Shown here: in pieces, positions 36,592 to 45,201 of the stretch
Layout of the letters: each line of letters begins with the position of its first letter
Numbering within the stretch: position 1 is the stretch's first letter
Position numbers and translations under genes: made by a program
Source of the DNA: XYD12-FULL-36-8 sp041739035
GTDB taxonomy: Bacteria > Bacteroidota > Ignavibacteria > Ignavibacteriales > Ignavibacteriaceae
Direction of reading: 5' to 3'
Length of the DNA: 64,000 nt
Assembly: GCA_041739035.1 (NCBI GenBank)
Contig: JBGSOQ010000062.1
Span: 62,001-126,000 of the forward strand
Notes under the pieces: generated by a model
Database searches by the model: none
What the model was told of the DNA's origin: nothing
The model's input: only the letters and a program-made list of their open reading frames with translations

Positions 36592-39327
36592 TTATATCTC
36601 TAACGTAAGACCAAATCTAACTTCTCTTGGTGCAGAATAGTAGTTTGGTCTGTTAAAGTACTCGGTTGCAGATTTAATCGCAGGATATTCTTCTGAGATT
36701 GCGTTAGTAGCCTGTGGTCCACCTTTCGTTTCTTCAAGTGAATAAGTTGCTCTGCCTGTATCGTCATAGACAAAAGATTCATTCTTTGTATCAAACAGAT
36801 TATAAACTTTTAGGAAAATAGTTAATGTGGTACTGTAAAGGATAAAAGATTTATCAATCAGTAAATCAACATTTGTTTGTAATGGTTTTCTACCGCTGTT
36901 AGTTTTTAAATAAATCTGCTGCTCATAAAGCTGAGGTGAATAAGGCAGACCGGTGCCAAGATTACCAACTATTGTAACTGTCCAATCTCTATCTCCTCCA
37001 AATGTTATTACTCCATTTATTGTATGTGATTGATCCCAATTTAGAGGTACAGGAATTTTTTCACTTTGACGTCCGGATTGAAGATCGATAAAAAAAGCGT
37101 CCGCACTAACTTCATTTCCCTCAGCAACCTGGAAAGTATAATCCAATGAAGCACCAAATAAATCATCCGGCATTTTTCTCTTTGTTAGAGAAAATGTAAT
37201 ACCCTTAATGTTGCCGTAGTCTTTGTTAACATATTTTTGATAAATAGAATTACTGCTAATTCGTATTTGTTCTATTGCAAGCAAATCACGAACATCTTTA
37301 TAAAATCCGGTAACATTAAATGCTAATGTTCCCGTTAACTGCTGCTGCAATCCCAATTCATAAGTAACAGTTTTTTCGGGATCAAGATTTGCATTACCAT
37401 AAACAGGCAAAGCAGCAATGTCCTCAAACTCGGGGTTGGTATATAAAAATCTAAATGGCGGTAACTGATAAAAATGGCCGTAAGAAAAATGTATTATCCC
37501 TTCGTCTGTTATTGGAAATGAAATTCCGAGTCTTGGGCTTAATGTAAACTTACCATCCGCATCAACAAGATTTTGTGTGGGTGCAAATGGATCAGGTGCA
37601 TATAAAGCGTTTGCCTTAAAGTAATCTAATCTTAAGCCGGCATTTAGTATCATACTCGTAAATTCCATCTTATCCTGCAGATAACCAGAAAATTGCTGAG
37701 GTGAACGTGAGTAAATATCTATTGAACCTCTTTGATCAACAGGATTAGGAATTGTTGGAGTTAAATAGTTGCTTCTGTTTCTTAGTACCTCAAAGAATAC
37801 AAAATCCATTGTATCCCATTTACCTTTTGCTCCAAACTTAACTTCGTGCTGATTTGTTACCTGACTTGTAATATCAAACTTAACTTCTGAAGTGTAAGAA
37901 CGTTGATAAAAATGCTGAGGCTGTGTTCCGCCGGATACAAATGTGTAACTGCTGTAACTATTACTTTTGTCATCTGGCTGATATCTTGGATCTGCCTGAA
38001 GTCCATCTAAACTCATACTAGGGTTGAATGAAACTTCACTGCCGGAGGCATTGAGTAATGGATATAAATATCTTTTAAAATCATAAATATTGTAAGATCC
38101 CTTTAATGAGAAGAAAGTACTATTACTAACCGCGTGCCTGTATTCCAACGAATTTATTAAACCCCAGGTCATCTGATTATAATTTGCATCTGGATTATAT
38201 TTATAATTGTGCGAGTATGATTGGTACTCGGAATTTGAATATACAACATCATAATTAATTTTAATTGTTGGTATAGGTTTGAAAGTAAGTTTTGCGGTTG
38301 TATTTAAATCTATACTTGGGTTCATAGATACAGTAGCGCCATCACCGGTTTCGGCTATATATAAAACATTTGCCTGAAGCGGATCTCTAGAAAGTGAATC
38401 AAAAACTGTGTGTTGTCTAATCCCGTAAAGATAGCCTTTGTCATTATTATATCTGCCGGAAAAAAAGAAACTAAAATTATCTTCAAGCAATGGGATTGGT
38501 CCGCCGAATGTTCCTTCAACTACCTGATTATTGATTGGACTAAAATCATCAACATTATAAAAAACATCTGTTGAAGTACTTACATAATCACCCGTATAGT
38601 ATGAAAAAGTACCTGTGTATTTTGATCCGCCTTCCCTGGTAATAGTGTTAACTACACCACTTAATGCATTACCATACTCTGCATTAAATGTACCGCTTAC
38701 TACCGAAACTTCCTGTACTGCATTTGTTGATATCTGAACAGTTCTTCCAAAATCATACGGATTGATTGCAGAAACACCATTTACGTTATAAGCAATTTCA
38801 GTAGATCGACCGCCTCGAATGTGAAGCTCACCGCCAGCGCCTTTAGTAATACCGGCTTGCAAAGAAAGTATCTCGCTGATACTCTCTACAGGTAAAGTTT
38901 TGATTTGTGAATCATCAATATTTGTTTGAGAAGATGTTAAATCTTTTCTAACCATTGGCCTCGTTGCCTGCACAATAATCGTTTCAAGCCCTATTGCTTC
39001 AGTGGAAAGCTGCATATCTATTGTTGTGGTAAAATCACTCGATACTCTTACATCGGTTACAATTTTTTTCTGATAACCAACGCCGCTGAATACCAAAGAA
39101 TATAACCCCGGTTCAATATTGTTGATAATATACGTTCCATCAATACCGGTCGCAGCACCCATCGTTGTATTTTCAACAAGTACATTTATTCCGATGAGTT
39201 CTTCACCCGTTTGGGCATCTATAACTTTACCGGCAATTTTACCTGTGCCTGCTGCATATAATTGTGACTGAGTAAAAAGTAGAAGTGAAAAAAGAATTGA
39301 AAAAGAAGAAAGTAAATATTTTTTCAT
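36592..39327 (-). CDS. TonB-dependent outer-membrane receptor (cassette A)
   Basis: About 911 residues from the ATG at 39325-39327, preceded by AGAGGT; an upstream in-frame TTG would add six residues. Signal peptide KYLLSSFSILFSLLLFTQSQ. A CarboxypepD_reg-like domain occupies about 25-110 (GKIAGKVIDAQTGEELIG), then a possible TonB box (ETIIVQATRP). The plug (about 120-240) has GGELHIRGGRSTEIAYNVNGV and NAEYGNALSGVVNTITREGG. The remaining ~650 residues form a 22-strand-type barrel ending in a terminal FGLTLEI. Should import a ligand using TonB energy; substrate unknown. No SusD follows; the next genes are a large surface protein and a PorV-like barrel. Confidence 0.9.
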   Translation of the reverse strand: MKKYLLSSFSILFSLLLFTQSQLYAAGTGKIAGKVIDAQTGEELIGINVLVENTTMGAATGIDGTYIINNIEPGLYSLVFSGVGYQKKIVTDVRVSSDFTTTIDMQLSTEAIGLETIIVQATRPMVRKDLTSSQTNIDDSQIKTLPVESISEILSLQAGITKGAGGELHIRGGRSTEIAYNVNGVSAINPYDFGRTVQISTNAVQEVSVVSGTFNAEYGNALSGVVNTITREGGSKYTGTFSYYTGDYVSTSTDVFYNVDDFSPINNQVVEGTFGGPIPLLEDNFSFFFSGRYNNDKGYLYGIRQHTVFDSLSRDPLQANVLYIAETGDGATVSMNPSIDLNTTAKLTFKPIPTIKINYDVVYSNSEYQSYSHNYKYNPDANYNQMTWGLINSLEYRHAVSNSTFFSLKGSYNIYDFKRYLYPLLNASGSEVSFNPSMSLDGLQADPRYQPDDKSNSYSSYTFVSGGTQPQHFYQRSYTSEVKFDITSQVTNQHEVKFGAKGKWDTMDFVFFEVLRNRSNYLTPTIPNPVDQRGSIDIYSRSPQQFSGYLQDKMEFTSMILNAGLRLDYFKANALYAPDPFAPTQNLVDADGKFTLSPRLGISFPITDEGIIHFSYGHFYQLPPFRFLYTNPEFEDIAALPVYGNANLDPEKTVTYELGLQQQLTGTLAFNVTGFYKDVRDLLAIEQIRISSNSIYQKYVNKDYGNIKGITFSLTKRKMPDDLFGASLDYTFQVAEGNEVSADAFFIDLQSGRQSEKIPVPLNWDQSHTINGVITFGGDRDWTVTIVGNLGTGLPYSPQLYEQQIYLKTNSGRKPLQTNVDLLIDKSFILYSTTLTIFLKVYNLFDTKNESFVYDDTGRATYSLEETKGGPQATNAISEEYPAIKSATEYFNRPNYYSAPREVRFGLTLEI

Positions 39328-39446
39328 CGTGACCTCTTGTGGCAAAATTTAAGTGTATAAAAATCGATTATTGAACTGCCTATTTTGGTCTATTAACTGA
39401 CGTTATTTATAATAACTAAAAACCATTGCATTAGAATATGAAAATG

Positions 39447-39520
39447 TCACCCTGAGTTTAGACGAAGGATGAATATTAAAACTGAACCGTCAGCCTTCGA
39501 CAGGCTCAGACTGACAATGG
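39447..39520. repeat. Dispersed intergenic repeat of the CACCCTGAG...CTTCGACAGG type
   Basis: Contains CACCCTGAGTTTAGACGAAGGATGA on one side and CCTTCGACAGGCTCAGACTGAC on the other, imperfectly complementary (GTC..CTGAG / CTCAG..GAC; GAAGG / CCTTC). This element type recurs across many bacterial genomes between genes. Only one copy is seen here. Confidence 0.6.
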
Positions 39521-39539
39521 TTTTCAAATCATAAACAAT

Positions 39540-39610
39540 AAAACAAAAGGGTTATCAGAATACAATTCAATCAGCTAAAGCTGAGCAAAAAGGAAATATT
39601 CTGATAACCC
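39540..39610 (-). terminator. Double-stem terminator of the FG-GAP protein gene
   Basis: GGGTTATCAGAATA (39549-39562) and TATTCTGATAACCC (39597-39610) are perfect 14-nt inverted copies. The 34-nt interior holds a second stem TCAGC-TAAA-GCTGA (39571-39584). On the minus strand the structure is followed by TTTTGTTTTATTG. It lies 18 bp after the stop of 39629-41290 and separates it from the TonB receptor gene. Confidence 0.88.
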
Positions 39611-39628
39611 TAAATAACATAAATTAAA

Positions 39629-41290
39629 CTATTTAAGTAACTGCATCTTTCTGGAAACGGTATTTGCACCCGCAGTCATACGATAAACATAAGTTCCGCT
39701 TGCAAGATTTGAAGCATCAAATTTAACATTGTAAGAACCAGCACCCATAAATTGATTGCTAATAAGAACTGCAACTTCTCTTCCGAGAGCGTCATAAATT
39801 CTTAAATCAATATTTGCTGCTTCAGTAATTCCAAACTTAATCTGTGTAGATGGGTTAAATGGATTTGGATAATTCTGATCTACAAAAAATTGAGAAGGAA
39901 CAACATCATTTTCAAGTTCAACTGAAACAGGAGTGGTTACTAAATCAAGAACTACAATTGGCATTGGAGTATCTAATGGATTACCTCTTGAGTAACCTTG
40001 TGTGTAAAGAACTTCATCTGCTGCATCACCATCAATATTTCCAACATATACTTCCATCTCTCCATTATTAGTCCAGTATGCTGAATCAAGGACTGAAGAA
40101 ATATAGTTTGCAGGATTAGTAATATCACCACCTTGATATTCAACTCTGAATACAGGAACTTTTGCCGTATTATTAGCTTCATAACGTGAACCAATGATAA
40201 AATCAAGATTTCCATCAGCATCTATGTCACCAAAAGCGGATGCCATTAATCTAACAGCACCAAGAGATTCAAGGTCAACAATTTCAGTTGAAACTAAAGT
40301 ATCAGCAACTTGTTGTAATAACCAAACTCTTGCTCCTTGCCCAACAGCATTGCCAAGCCATTCAGCAACCAAAATTTCTTTTGTTCCATCACCATCAAGA
40401 TCAACAACTTGGGAACCTTTGAAAGATGAATTTCCACCAGCAATACCGCTCTGTCCTGGTAGTGATTCCCAAACGCCGCCTACATATCTAAGTCCCCATA
40501 CTTTACTGCCATCAGTTAAGTTACCATCAAATAAATATATATAATTATTAAGAACTGCTAGATCCCATTTATTTCCGGTACCTGATAGAAAAGCATCACC
40601 TACTCCGGAAAATTCTATAGTCCAGGTTTCTAATCCGCCGCCATTGTCAGGAATGTCATCAACAGAAAGAACGCCAACGTGCCAATCTCCTGCACCTGCA
40701 GCACGATCAGCAAAAATAATTTCGTCTGTGCCATCGCCATCAACATCTGAAATTACTAATCTAACCGGTCTTACATTAAAACTAGGAGCAGTAACAATAG
40801 AAGTTTTTGCATTAGGTTCAAATCCTCCAAATCCGTCATCAACACCCATACCTTCTCCACTACCGGGATATTCATAAACTAAAATTCTTGCGGGATTTAA
40901 ATCAGTACCAATATTGTTAACTGGCGCCCAGTATAATTCCATTTTTCCATCTTTATCAATATCACCATATGCCAAAGCTGGCCAGGTATTTTGTAATTCA
41001 ACAGGAGCAACAGCTCCCCAAACACTATCCCAGGCAGATGTGACAGGATTCCATTCAAATTTGTAAATTCGTGGTGTTAACTCATAAGGTTCGTCAATCA
41101 TATTAGTATTTACGGCATAAATTTCTGGTAGACCATCTCCGTCAAAATCTACACCCGCAACAACTCCTCCAAAGCCTCTTTCAAGACCTGCTGGATCCTT
41201 TATCTCAGCAGTACGCGGAAAAGTTTGAGCCTGAGTATAAGAAATTGATAAAAGTAAAAAGATAGTAAGAAAAGTGAAGAGTCGGTTCAT
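39629..41290 (-). CDS. Secreted FG-GAP/VCBS-repeat protein with C-terminal sorting domain
   Basis: 553 residues; signal peptide (LFTFLTIFLLLSISYTQAQ). At least six metal-binding FG-GAP-type loops are visible: DFDGDGLPEIYAVN, DIDKDGKMELYWAP, DVDGDGTDEIIFAD, DLDGDGTKEILVAEW, DIDADGNLDFIIGS and NIDGDAADEVLY. They suggest a seven-bladed integrin-like propeller. The sorting domain begins VDQNYPNPFNPSTQIKFGI and ends SRKMQLLK. Probably a surface-exposed binding or adhesive protein; no ligand can be named. It sits upstream of the cassette A receptor but has its own terminator, so it need not be the same transcript. Confidence 0.82.
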   Translation of the reverse strand: MNRLFTFLTIFLLLSISYTQAQTFPRTAEIKDPAGLERGFGGVVAGVDFDGDGLPEIYAVNTNMIDEPYELTPRIYKFEWNPVTSAWDSVWGAVAPVELQNTWPALAYGDIDKDGKMELYWAPVNNIGTDLNPARILVYEYPGSGEGMGVDDGFGGFEPNAKTSIVTAPSFNVRPVRLVISDVDGDGTDEIIFADRAAGAGDWHVGVLSVDDIPDNGGGLETWTIEFSGVGDAFLSGTGNKWDLAVLNNYIYLFDGNLTDGSKVWGLRYVGGVWESLPGQSGIAGGNSSFKGSQVVDLDGDGTKEILVAEWLGNAVGQGARVWLLQQVADTLVSTEIVDLESLGAVRLMASAFGDIDADGNLDFIIGSRYEANNTAKVPVFRVEYQGGDITNPANYISSVLDSAYWTNNGEMEVYVGNIDGDAADEVLYTQGYSRGNPLDTPMPIVVLDLVTTPVSVELENDVVPSQFFVDQNYPNPFNPSTQIKFGITEAANIDLRIYDALGREVAVLISNQFMGAGSYNVKFDASNLASGTYVYRMTAGANTVSRKMQLLK

Positions 41291-41412
41291 AAAAACCTCC
41301 TTAGTTGTTTGTTAGTAGATATTAGCTATAAATAAAATAAATTCGACGATTTTAAAGTCAAATTAAGGAATTGATATTTTTTATGCAATTAAAAAAGAAA
41401 GTTTTTTAAACT

Positions 41413-41445
41413 AATCCCGTAGGGATAAAATATTGATAGAAAAAT
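41413..41445. repeat. Short ATCCCGTAGGGAT palindromic repeat
   Basis: ATCCC and GGGAT flank a GTA turn at 41414-41426, followed by AAAATATTGATAG. This matches the form of a short dispersed element seen in many Bacteroidota-like genomes. It lies between murQ and the FG-GAP gene. Confidence 0.4.
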
Positions 41446-41490
41446 TTAATTATCCATTATATCAAGAGTTCCTTTAGAAACGAAATAATA

Positions 41491-42420
41491 TCATTCTTCA
41501 ATCGCTTTGCGTACAAATCCATTTGCAAGTTTTAATCTTTCTTTTGCAGTCTTCAAATCCACATTTGCTTTTAGCATAACAAGCGCCGTTTTAACATGAC
41601 CATTAGCATTGTCTAAAGCCATCCCTGCTTCATCGTAATTAAGTCCTGTAATTGTCATAACAATTTTTTTTGACCGCTCCACAAGTTTTTTATTTGTCAT
41701 CTGCAGATCGATCATCATATTTTCATAAACTTTTCCAAGCCTAATCATAGATGCTGTTGTTAGCATATTTAAAACTAACTTTTGTGCAGTTCCGCTTTTC
41801 ATTCTTGTCGAACCCATCACTACTTCCGGTCCAACATAAGGACAAATGGCAACATCTACTTCTTCAATATCAAAATCTTTTCTTGGATTTGTTGTAACGT
41901 ACAAAGTTTTAGCCCCAAGCTGCTTTGCTTTTTTTACTGCACCAACTACATAAGGAGTTCTTCTGCTCGCAGCAATTCCACACACCACATCTTTCGAAGT
42001 AACATTTGCGGCAACAACTTCGCTTGCACCTTTTTCCTCTTTATCCTCAGCACCTTCCTGTGCCCGGAACATCGCTTCTTTTCCACCGGCAATATATCCT
42101 TCTATCATTCCATAAGGAGTTCCAAAAGTTGGAGGACACTCGGAAGCATCAACAACTCCTAATCTTCCACTTGTTCCCGCACCGAAGTATAAAAGTCTTC
42201 CGCCGTTCTTTAATGAGCTAACGATTATTTCAACTGCTTGTTCGATATATGGTAATTCTTGTTCAACCGCATATGGCACAAGTTTATCTTCATCATTTAT
42301 AATTTTTATTATTTCTGCTGTAGATTTTGCATCTATTTCCATCGAATGTGGATTGCGCTGTTCTGTTGGCAGTTTACTTATCTCTTCAAAAAATGTGTTA
42401 GTTTCTGGTGGTTTGCTCAT
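41491..42420 (-). CDS. murQ: N-acetylmuramic acid 6-phosphate etherase
   Basis: 309 residues, standard MurQ length. The start TEQRNPHSMEIDAKSTAEI, the SIS-domain phosphate loop GGRLLYFGAGTSGRLGVVDA, then ASECPPTFGTP and GPEVVMGSTRMKSGTAQKL, are all diagnostic. A helical C-terminal domain carries the NANGHVKTALVMLKANV motif. It cleaves the lactyl ether of MurNAc-6-P to give GlcNAc-6-P and D-lactate during peptidoglycan recycling. It is divergent from the NagB-like gene, whose product would act two steps later; the 178-bp gap between them could hold a shared control region. Confidence 0.95.
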   Translation of the reverse strand: MSKPPETNTFFEEISKLPTEQRNPHSMEIDAKSTAEIIKIINDEDKLVPYAVEQELPYIEQAVEIIVSSLKNGGRLLYFGAGTSGRLGVVDASECPPTFGTPYGMIEGYIAGGKEAMFRAQEGAEDKEEKGASEVVAANVTSKDVVCGIAASRRTPYVVGAVKKAKQLGAKTLYVTTNPRKDFDIEEVDVAICPYVGPEVVMGSTRMKSGTAQKLVLNMLTTASMIRLGKVYENMMIDLQMTNKKLVERSKKIVMTITGLNYDEAGMALDNANGHVKTALVMLKANVDLKTAKERLKLANGFVRKAIEE

Positions 42421-42598
42421 ATCAATAAAATATTTGTTTTTATTATTTAGTACGAAAATGCTGATACAAATTTAAGTAAAGTAATTATCAAATTTTCCAC
42501 TATTTATATTTTCCGCGTTAATCTTTAAATACACTTCACTCATCATTATATTTGAAAAGCAATAATTAATATTTTTCCTCATAAATAAGCTACAAATC

Positions 42599-44932
42599 AT
42601 GATGTCAAAAGTTGAACAATATTACCTGGCACAATCAAAAAAAGAATTAGTATACGTACCCACAGAAAAAATTCCTGTACTCCAGGTTGCAAACTTTCCT
42701 GAATTAGGAAAGATGACAGCATTAAGATTTATAGAGTGGATGCAGCAAAATCCTGGTGGAGTAGTTTCTCTGCCCACCGGCAAAACACCTGAACATTTTA
42801 TCAAATGGGTTGCCTACTTTTTGAAAAATTGGGGAAAAGCAGAAGTTCTAGAGGCATTAAAAAAAGTTGATCTTGATCCCGCAATTAAACCTGATGCCAG
42901 CAGTTTACGTTTTGTTCAGATAGATGAATTTTATCCTATAGATTCTCATCAGCACAATAGTTTTTATTACTACATACAAAAATATTATTTCAGCAATTGG
43001 GGATTGGATAATAAAAAAGCCTTGTTGATGAATATTAATGAAATTCCCAGAGCAAATAATTTATCGTTTGCAGAAATTTTTCCAGATGAAAATATCGATC
43101 TTTCATTAAGAACACGTTGGGCTTCTACAACTCAGGAAAGACATCAAAAACAAACTATAGAACTTGTCGATCAGTTTTGCACAGATTATGAAAAGAAGAT
43201 TCGCGACATGGGCGGGATTGGATTCTTCCTTGGCGGTATTGGTCCTGATGGGCACATTGGTTTTAATGTAATGGGCAGCGATCATTACTCAACAACAAGA
43301 TTAATTCAAACTAATTATGAAACACAAGCTGCCGCCGCCACAGATCTTGGCGGAATTGAAGTTGCAAAGAAAAGACTAGTAATAACGATTGGATTGGATA
43401 CCATTACTTATAATCCCGATGCAACAGCAATTATAATTGCCGCAGGTGAAGCCAAAGGAAATATTGTAAGAGATTCAATTCAAACTTCTATTTCAAATAA
43501 ATATCCGGCAACAGTTTTGCAAAGATTACCAAATGCACGTTTTTATTTAACTAATGGTGCCGCTTTTAGATTAGTTGAGAGAAGATACCACGATGTAATT
43601 AATGAAGACGATATTTCTCACGCATCGATTGAGAGAGCAGTTGTTAATCTTTGTTTAGATAAAAATAAATCATTATTGGATTTAAGTATTGAAGATTATA
43701 ATTCTAATAAACTTACTAAATTGATATTAGAACGGACGAATAAATCTCCTAAGCAAATTGGTGATGAGATTCATAAATCAATTATTGAAAGATTTGAAAG
43801 AGGAATGCTGCCCGTTTCTGATCAAACAATTCTTCACACCGGGCCGCACCATGATGATATACCTCTTGGTTATTTACCATATATTAATCATTTAGTACGA
43901 GACTCAAGTAACAGTCATCACTTTGTAACTATGACAAGCGGATTTACTGCTGTTACTAATGCTTATATGTTGGATTTATTGAATGATTTAAATTCATTTT
44001 TGGCTCATCCGGATTTCAGATCACGCTTTACACAGCGATACTTTGATCCTGAATTTAAAGAAGGTAAAGATCGCGATATTCATCTTTATCTTGATGGACT
44101 AGCAGAGCACAGCCGAACTATTAGAAAAGAAGCTGTTTCGCGAAGACTGCTTAGAAACATGATTGAAATTTATGAAGAAGACAACATCAAATATCTGGAG
44201 GATAGAGTTGATGAGTTAATTAACTATTTCAAAACTCAATATCCGGGTAAAAAAGATATTCCTCATGTCCAAAAACTTAAAGGAATGATGCGTGAATGGG
44301 AAGAGGAACTTGTCTGGGCTTTCTTCGGATTTAATACCAGCTCAGTTTCACACATGCGCCTTGGTTTTTATCAGGGTGATATCTTTACCGAAAACCCTGA
44401 AATGGATAGAGACGTAATTCCAATTTTAAATTTATTGAAGAAAATAAAACCAACAGTTGTTACAGTTGCTCTTGATCCTGAAGGCAGCGGACCCGATACA
44501 CACTACAAAGTATTGCAGGCAACTGCAGAAGCGTTAAAACTTTATGAGAAAGAGACAGGAATAAATAATATAAAAGTATGGGGATATAGAAATGTTTGGT
44601 ATCGTTTCCATCCCGCTGAAGCAAATATTTTTATTCCCGTTAGTTTAAACTCAATGGCAATAATGGAAAATACTTTTCTAAATAGTTATGGCTCACAGCG
44701 AGCCGCAAGCTTTCCAAGCTGGGAATATGATGGTCCATTTTCGCGTCTTGCTCAGCGAATTCAGGTTGAGCAGTATCAAACAATAAGATTATGCCTGGGT
44801 AAAGATTATTTCTTAAAACATTCATACCCAAGAGTACAGGCCGCATATGGAATGGTCTATCTTAAAGAATTATCTCAGGAAGAGTTCTATGCACATTCAT
44901 CTGAACTAAGAAAGTTAACAGAGAATTATTAA
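42599..44932 (+). CDS. nagB: Glucosamine-6-phosphate deaminase fused to a PIG-L (LmbE-like) deacetylase-type domain
   Basis: 777 residues, about three times the usual NagB. N-terminal NagB-like domain (about 25-340): GVVSLPTGKTPEHF, RFVQIDEFYPID, FFLGGIGPDGHIGFNVMG and a C-terminal NARFYLTNGAAF. The C-terminal part (about 400-770) contains TILHTGPHHDDIPLGYLPYI, corresponding to the PIG-L zinc motif HPDD. Such NagB-PIG-L proteins are known in Bacteroidota-type genomes. It should convert GlcN-6-P to fructose-6-P; the second domain could deacetylate the GlcNAc-6-P made by MurQ, which would join two steps in one protein (inference). Confidence 0.88.
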   Translation: MMSKVEQYYLAQSKKELVYVPTEKIPVLQVANFPELGKMTALRFIEWMQQNPGGVVSLPTGKTPEHFIKWVAYFLKNWGKAEVLEALKKVDLDPAIKPDASSLRFVQIDEFYPIDSHQHNSFYYYIQKYYFSNWGLDNKKALLMNINEIPRANNLSFAEIFPDENIDLSLRTRWASTTQERHQKQTIELVDQFCTDYEKKIRDMGGIGFFLGGIGPDGHIGFNVMGSDHYSTTRLIQTNYETQAAAATDLGGIEVAKKRLVITIGLDTITYNPDATAIIIAAGEAKGNIVRDSIQTSISNKYPATVLQRLPNARFYLTNGAAFRLVERRYHDVINEDDISHASIERAVVNLCLDKNKSLLDLSIEDYNSNKLTKLILERTNKSPKQIGDEIHKSIIERFERGMLPVSDQTILHTGPHHDDIPLGYLPYINHLVRDSSNSHHFVTMTSGFTAVTNAYMLDLLNDLNSFLAHPDFRSRFTQRYFDPEFKEGKDRDIHLYLDGLAEHSRTIRKEAVSRRLLRNMIEIYEEDNIKYLEDRVDELINYFKTQYPGKKDIPHVQKLKGMMREWEEELVWAFFGFNTSSVSHMRLGFYQGDIFTENPEMDRDVIPILNLLKKIKPTVVTVALDPEGSGPDTHYKVLQATAEALKLYEKETGINNIKVWGYRNVWYRFHPAEANIFIPVSLNSMAIMENTFLNSYGSQRAASFPSWEYDGPFSRLAQRIQVEQYQTIRLCLGKDYFLKHSYPRVQAAYGMVYLKELSQEEFYAHSSELRKLTENY

Positions 44933-44937
44933 AAAGC

Positions 44938-45174
44938 CCCTCTCCATCTCTCCCCTAAGGGGAGAGCGAAAATAAATTGGTAGCACAGACTTTAGTCTGT
45001 GTTGCATAACAAAATGATTCAGTCATTTCGACCAAAGGGAGAAATCTGTGTATATTATTTAAACAGATTTCTCACTCGAAGACTCGTTCGAAATGACAAT
45101 TGGATTTACGTAGCACAGACTTTAGTCTGTGACGATTATACATAGCACAATATTTTAACAGACTAAAGTCTGTT
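44938..45174. repeat. Cluster of palindromic intergenic repeats
   Basis: Four palindromes in 240 bp. CTCTCCCC-TAA-GGGGAGAG lies at 44948-44966. CACAGACTTTAGTCTGTG occurs twice (44984-45001 and 45114-45131), each preceded by GTAG or TAG. The variant AACAGACTAAAGTCTGTT is at 45157-45174. Between them GAGAAATCTG (about 45040) and CAGATTTCTC (about 45063) form a further pair. The whole gap between the NagB fusion and the epimerase is therefore repeat DNA; one of the stems may end nagB transcription. Confidence 0.8.
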
Positions 45175-45201
45175 TTACTAATGAAATTTTATAGGAATGA
45201 T

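Noticed and set aside
40194..40544. Plus-strand 116-codon frame
   Set aside because: Antisense of the FG-GAP repeats, whose repeated Asp and Gly codons leave the other strand open.
44938..45174. CRISPR array
   Set aside because: The repeated units are palindromes with irregular spacing and no uniform spacers; no cas genes in the window.
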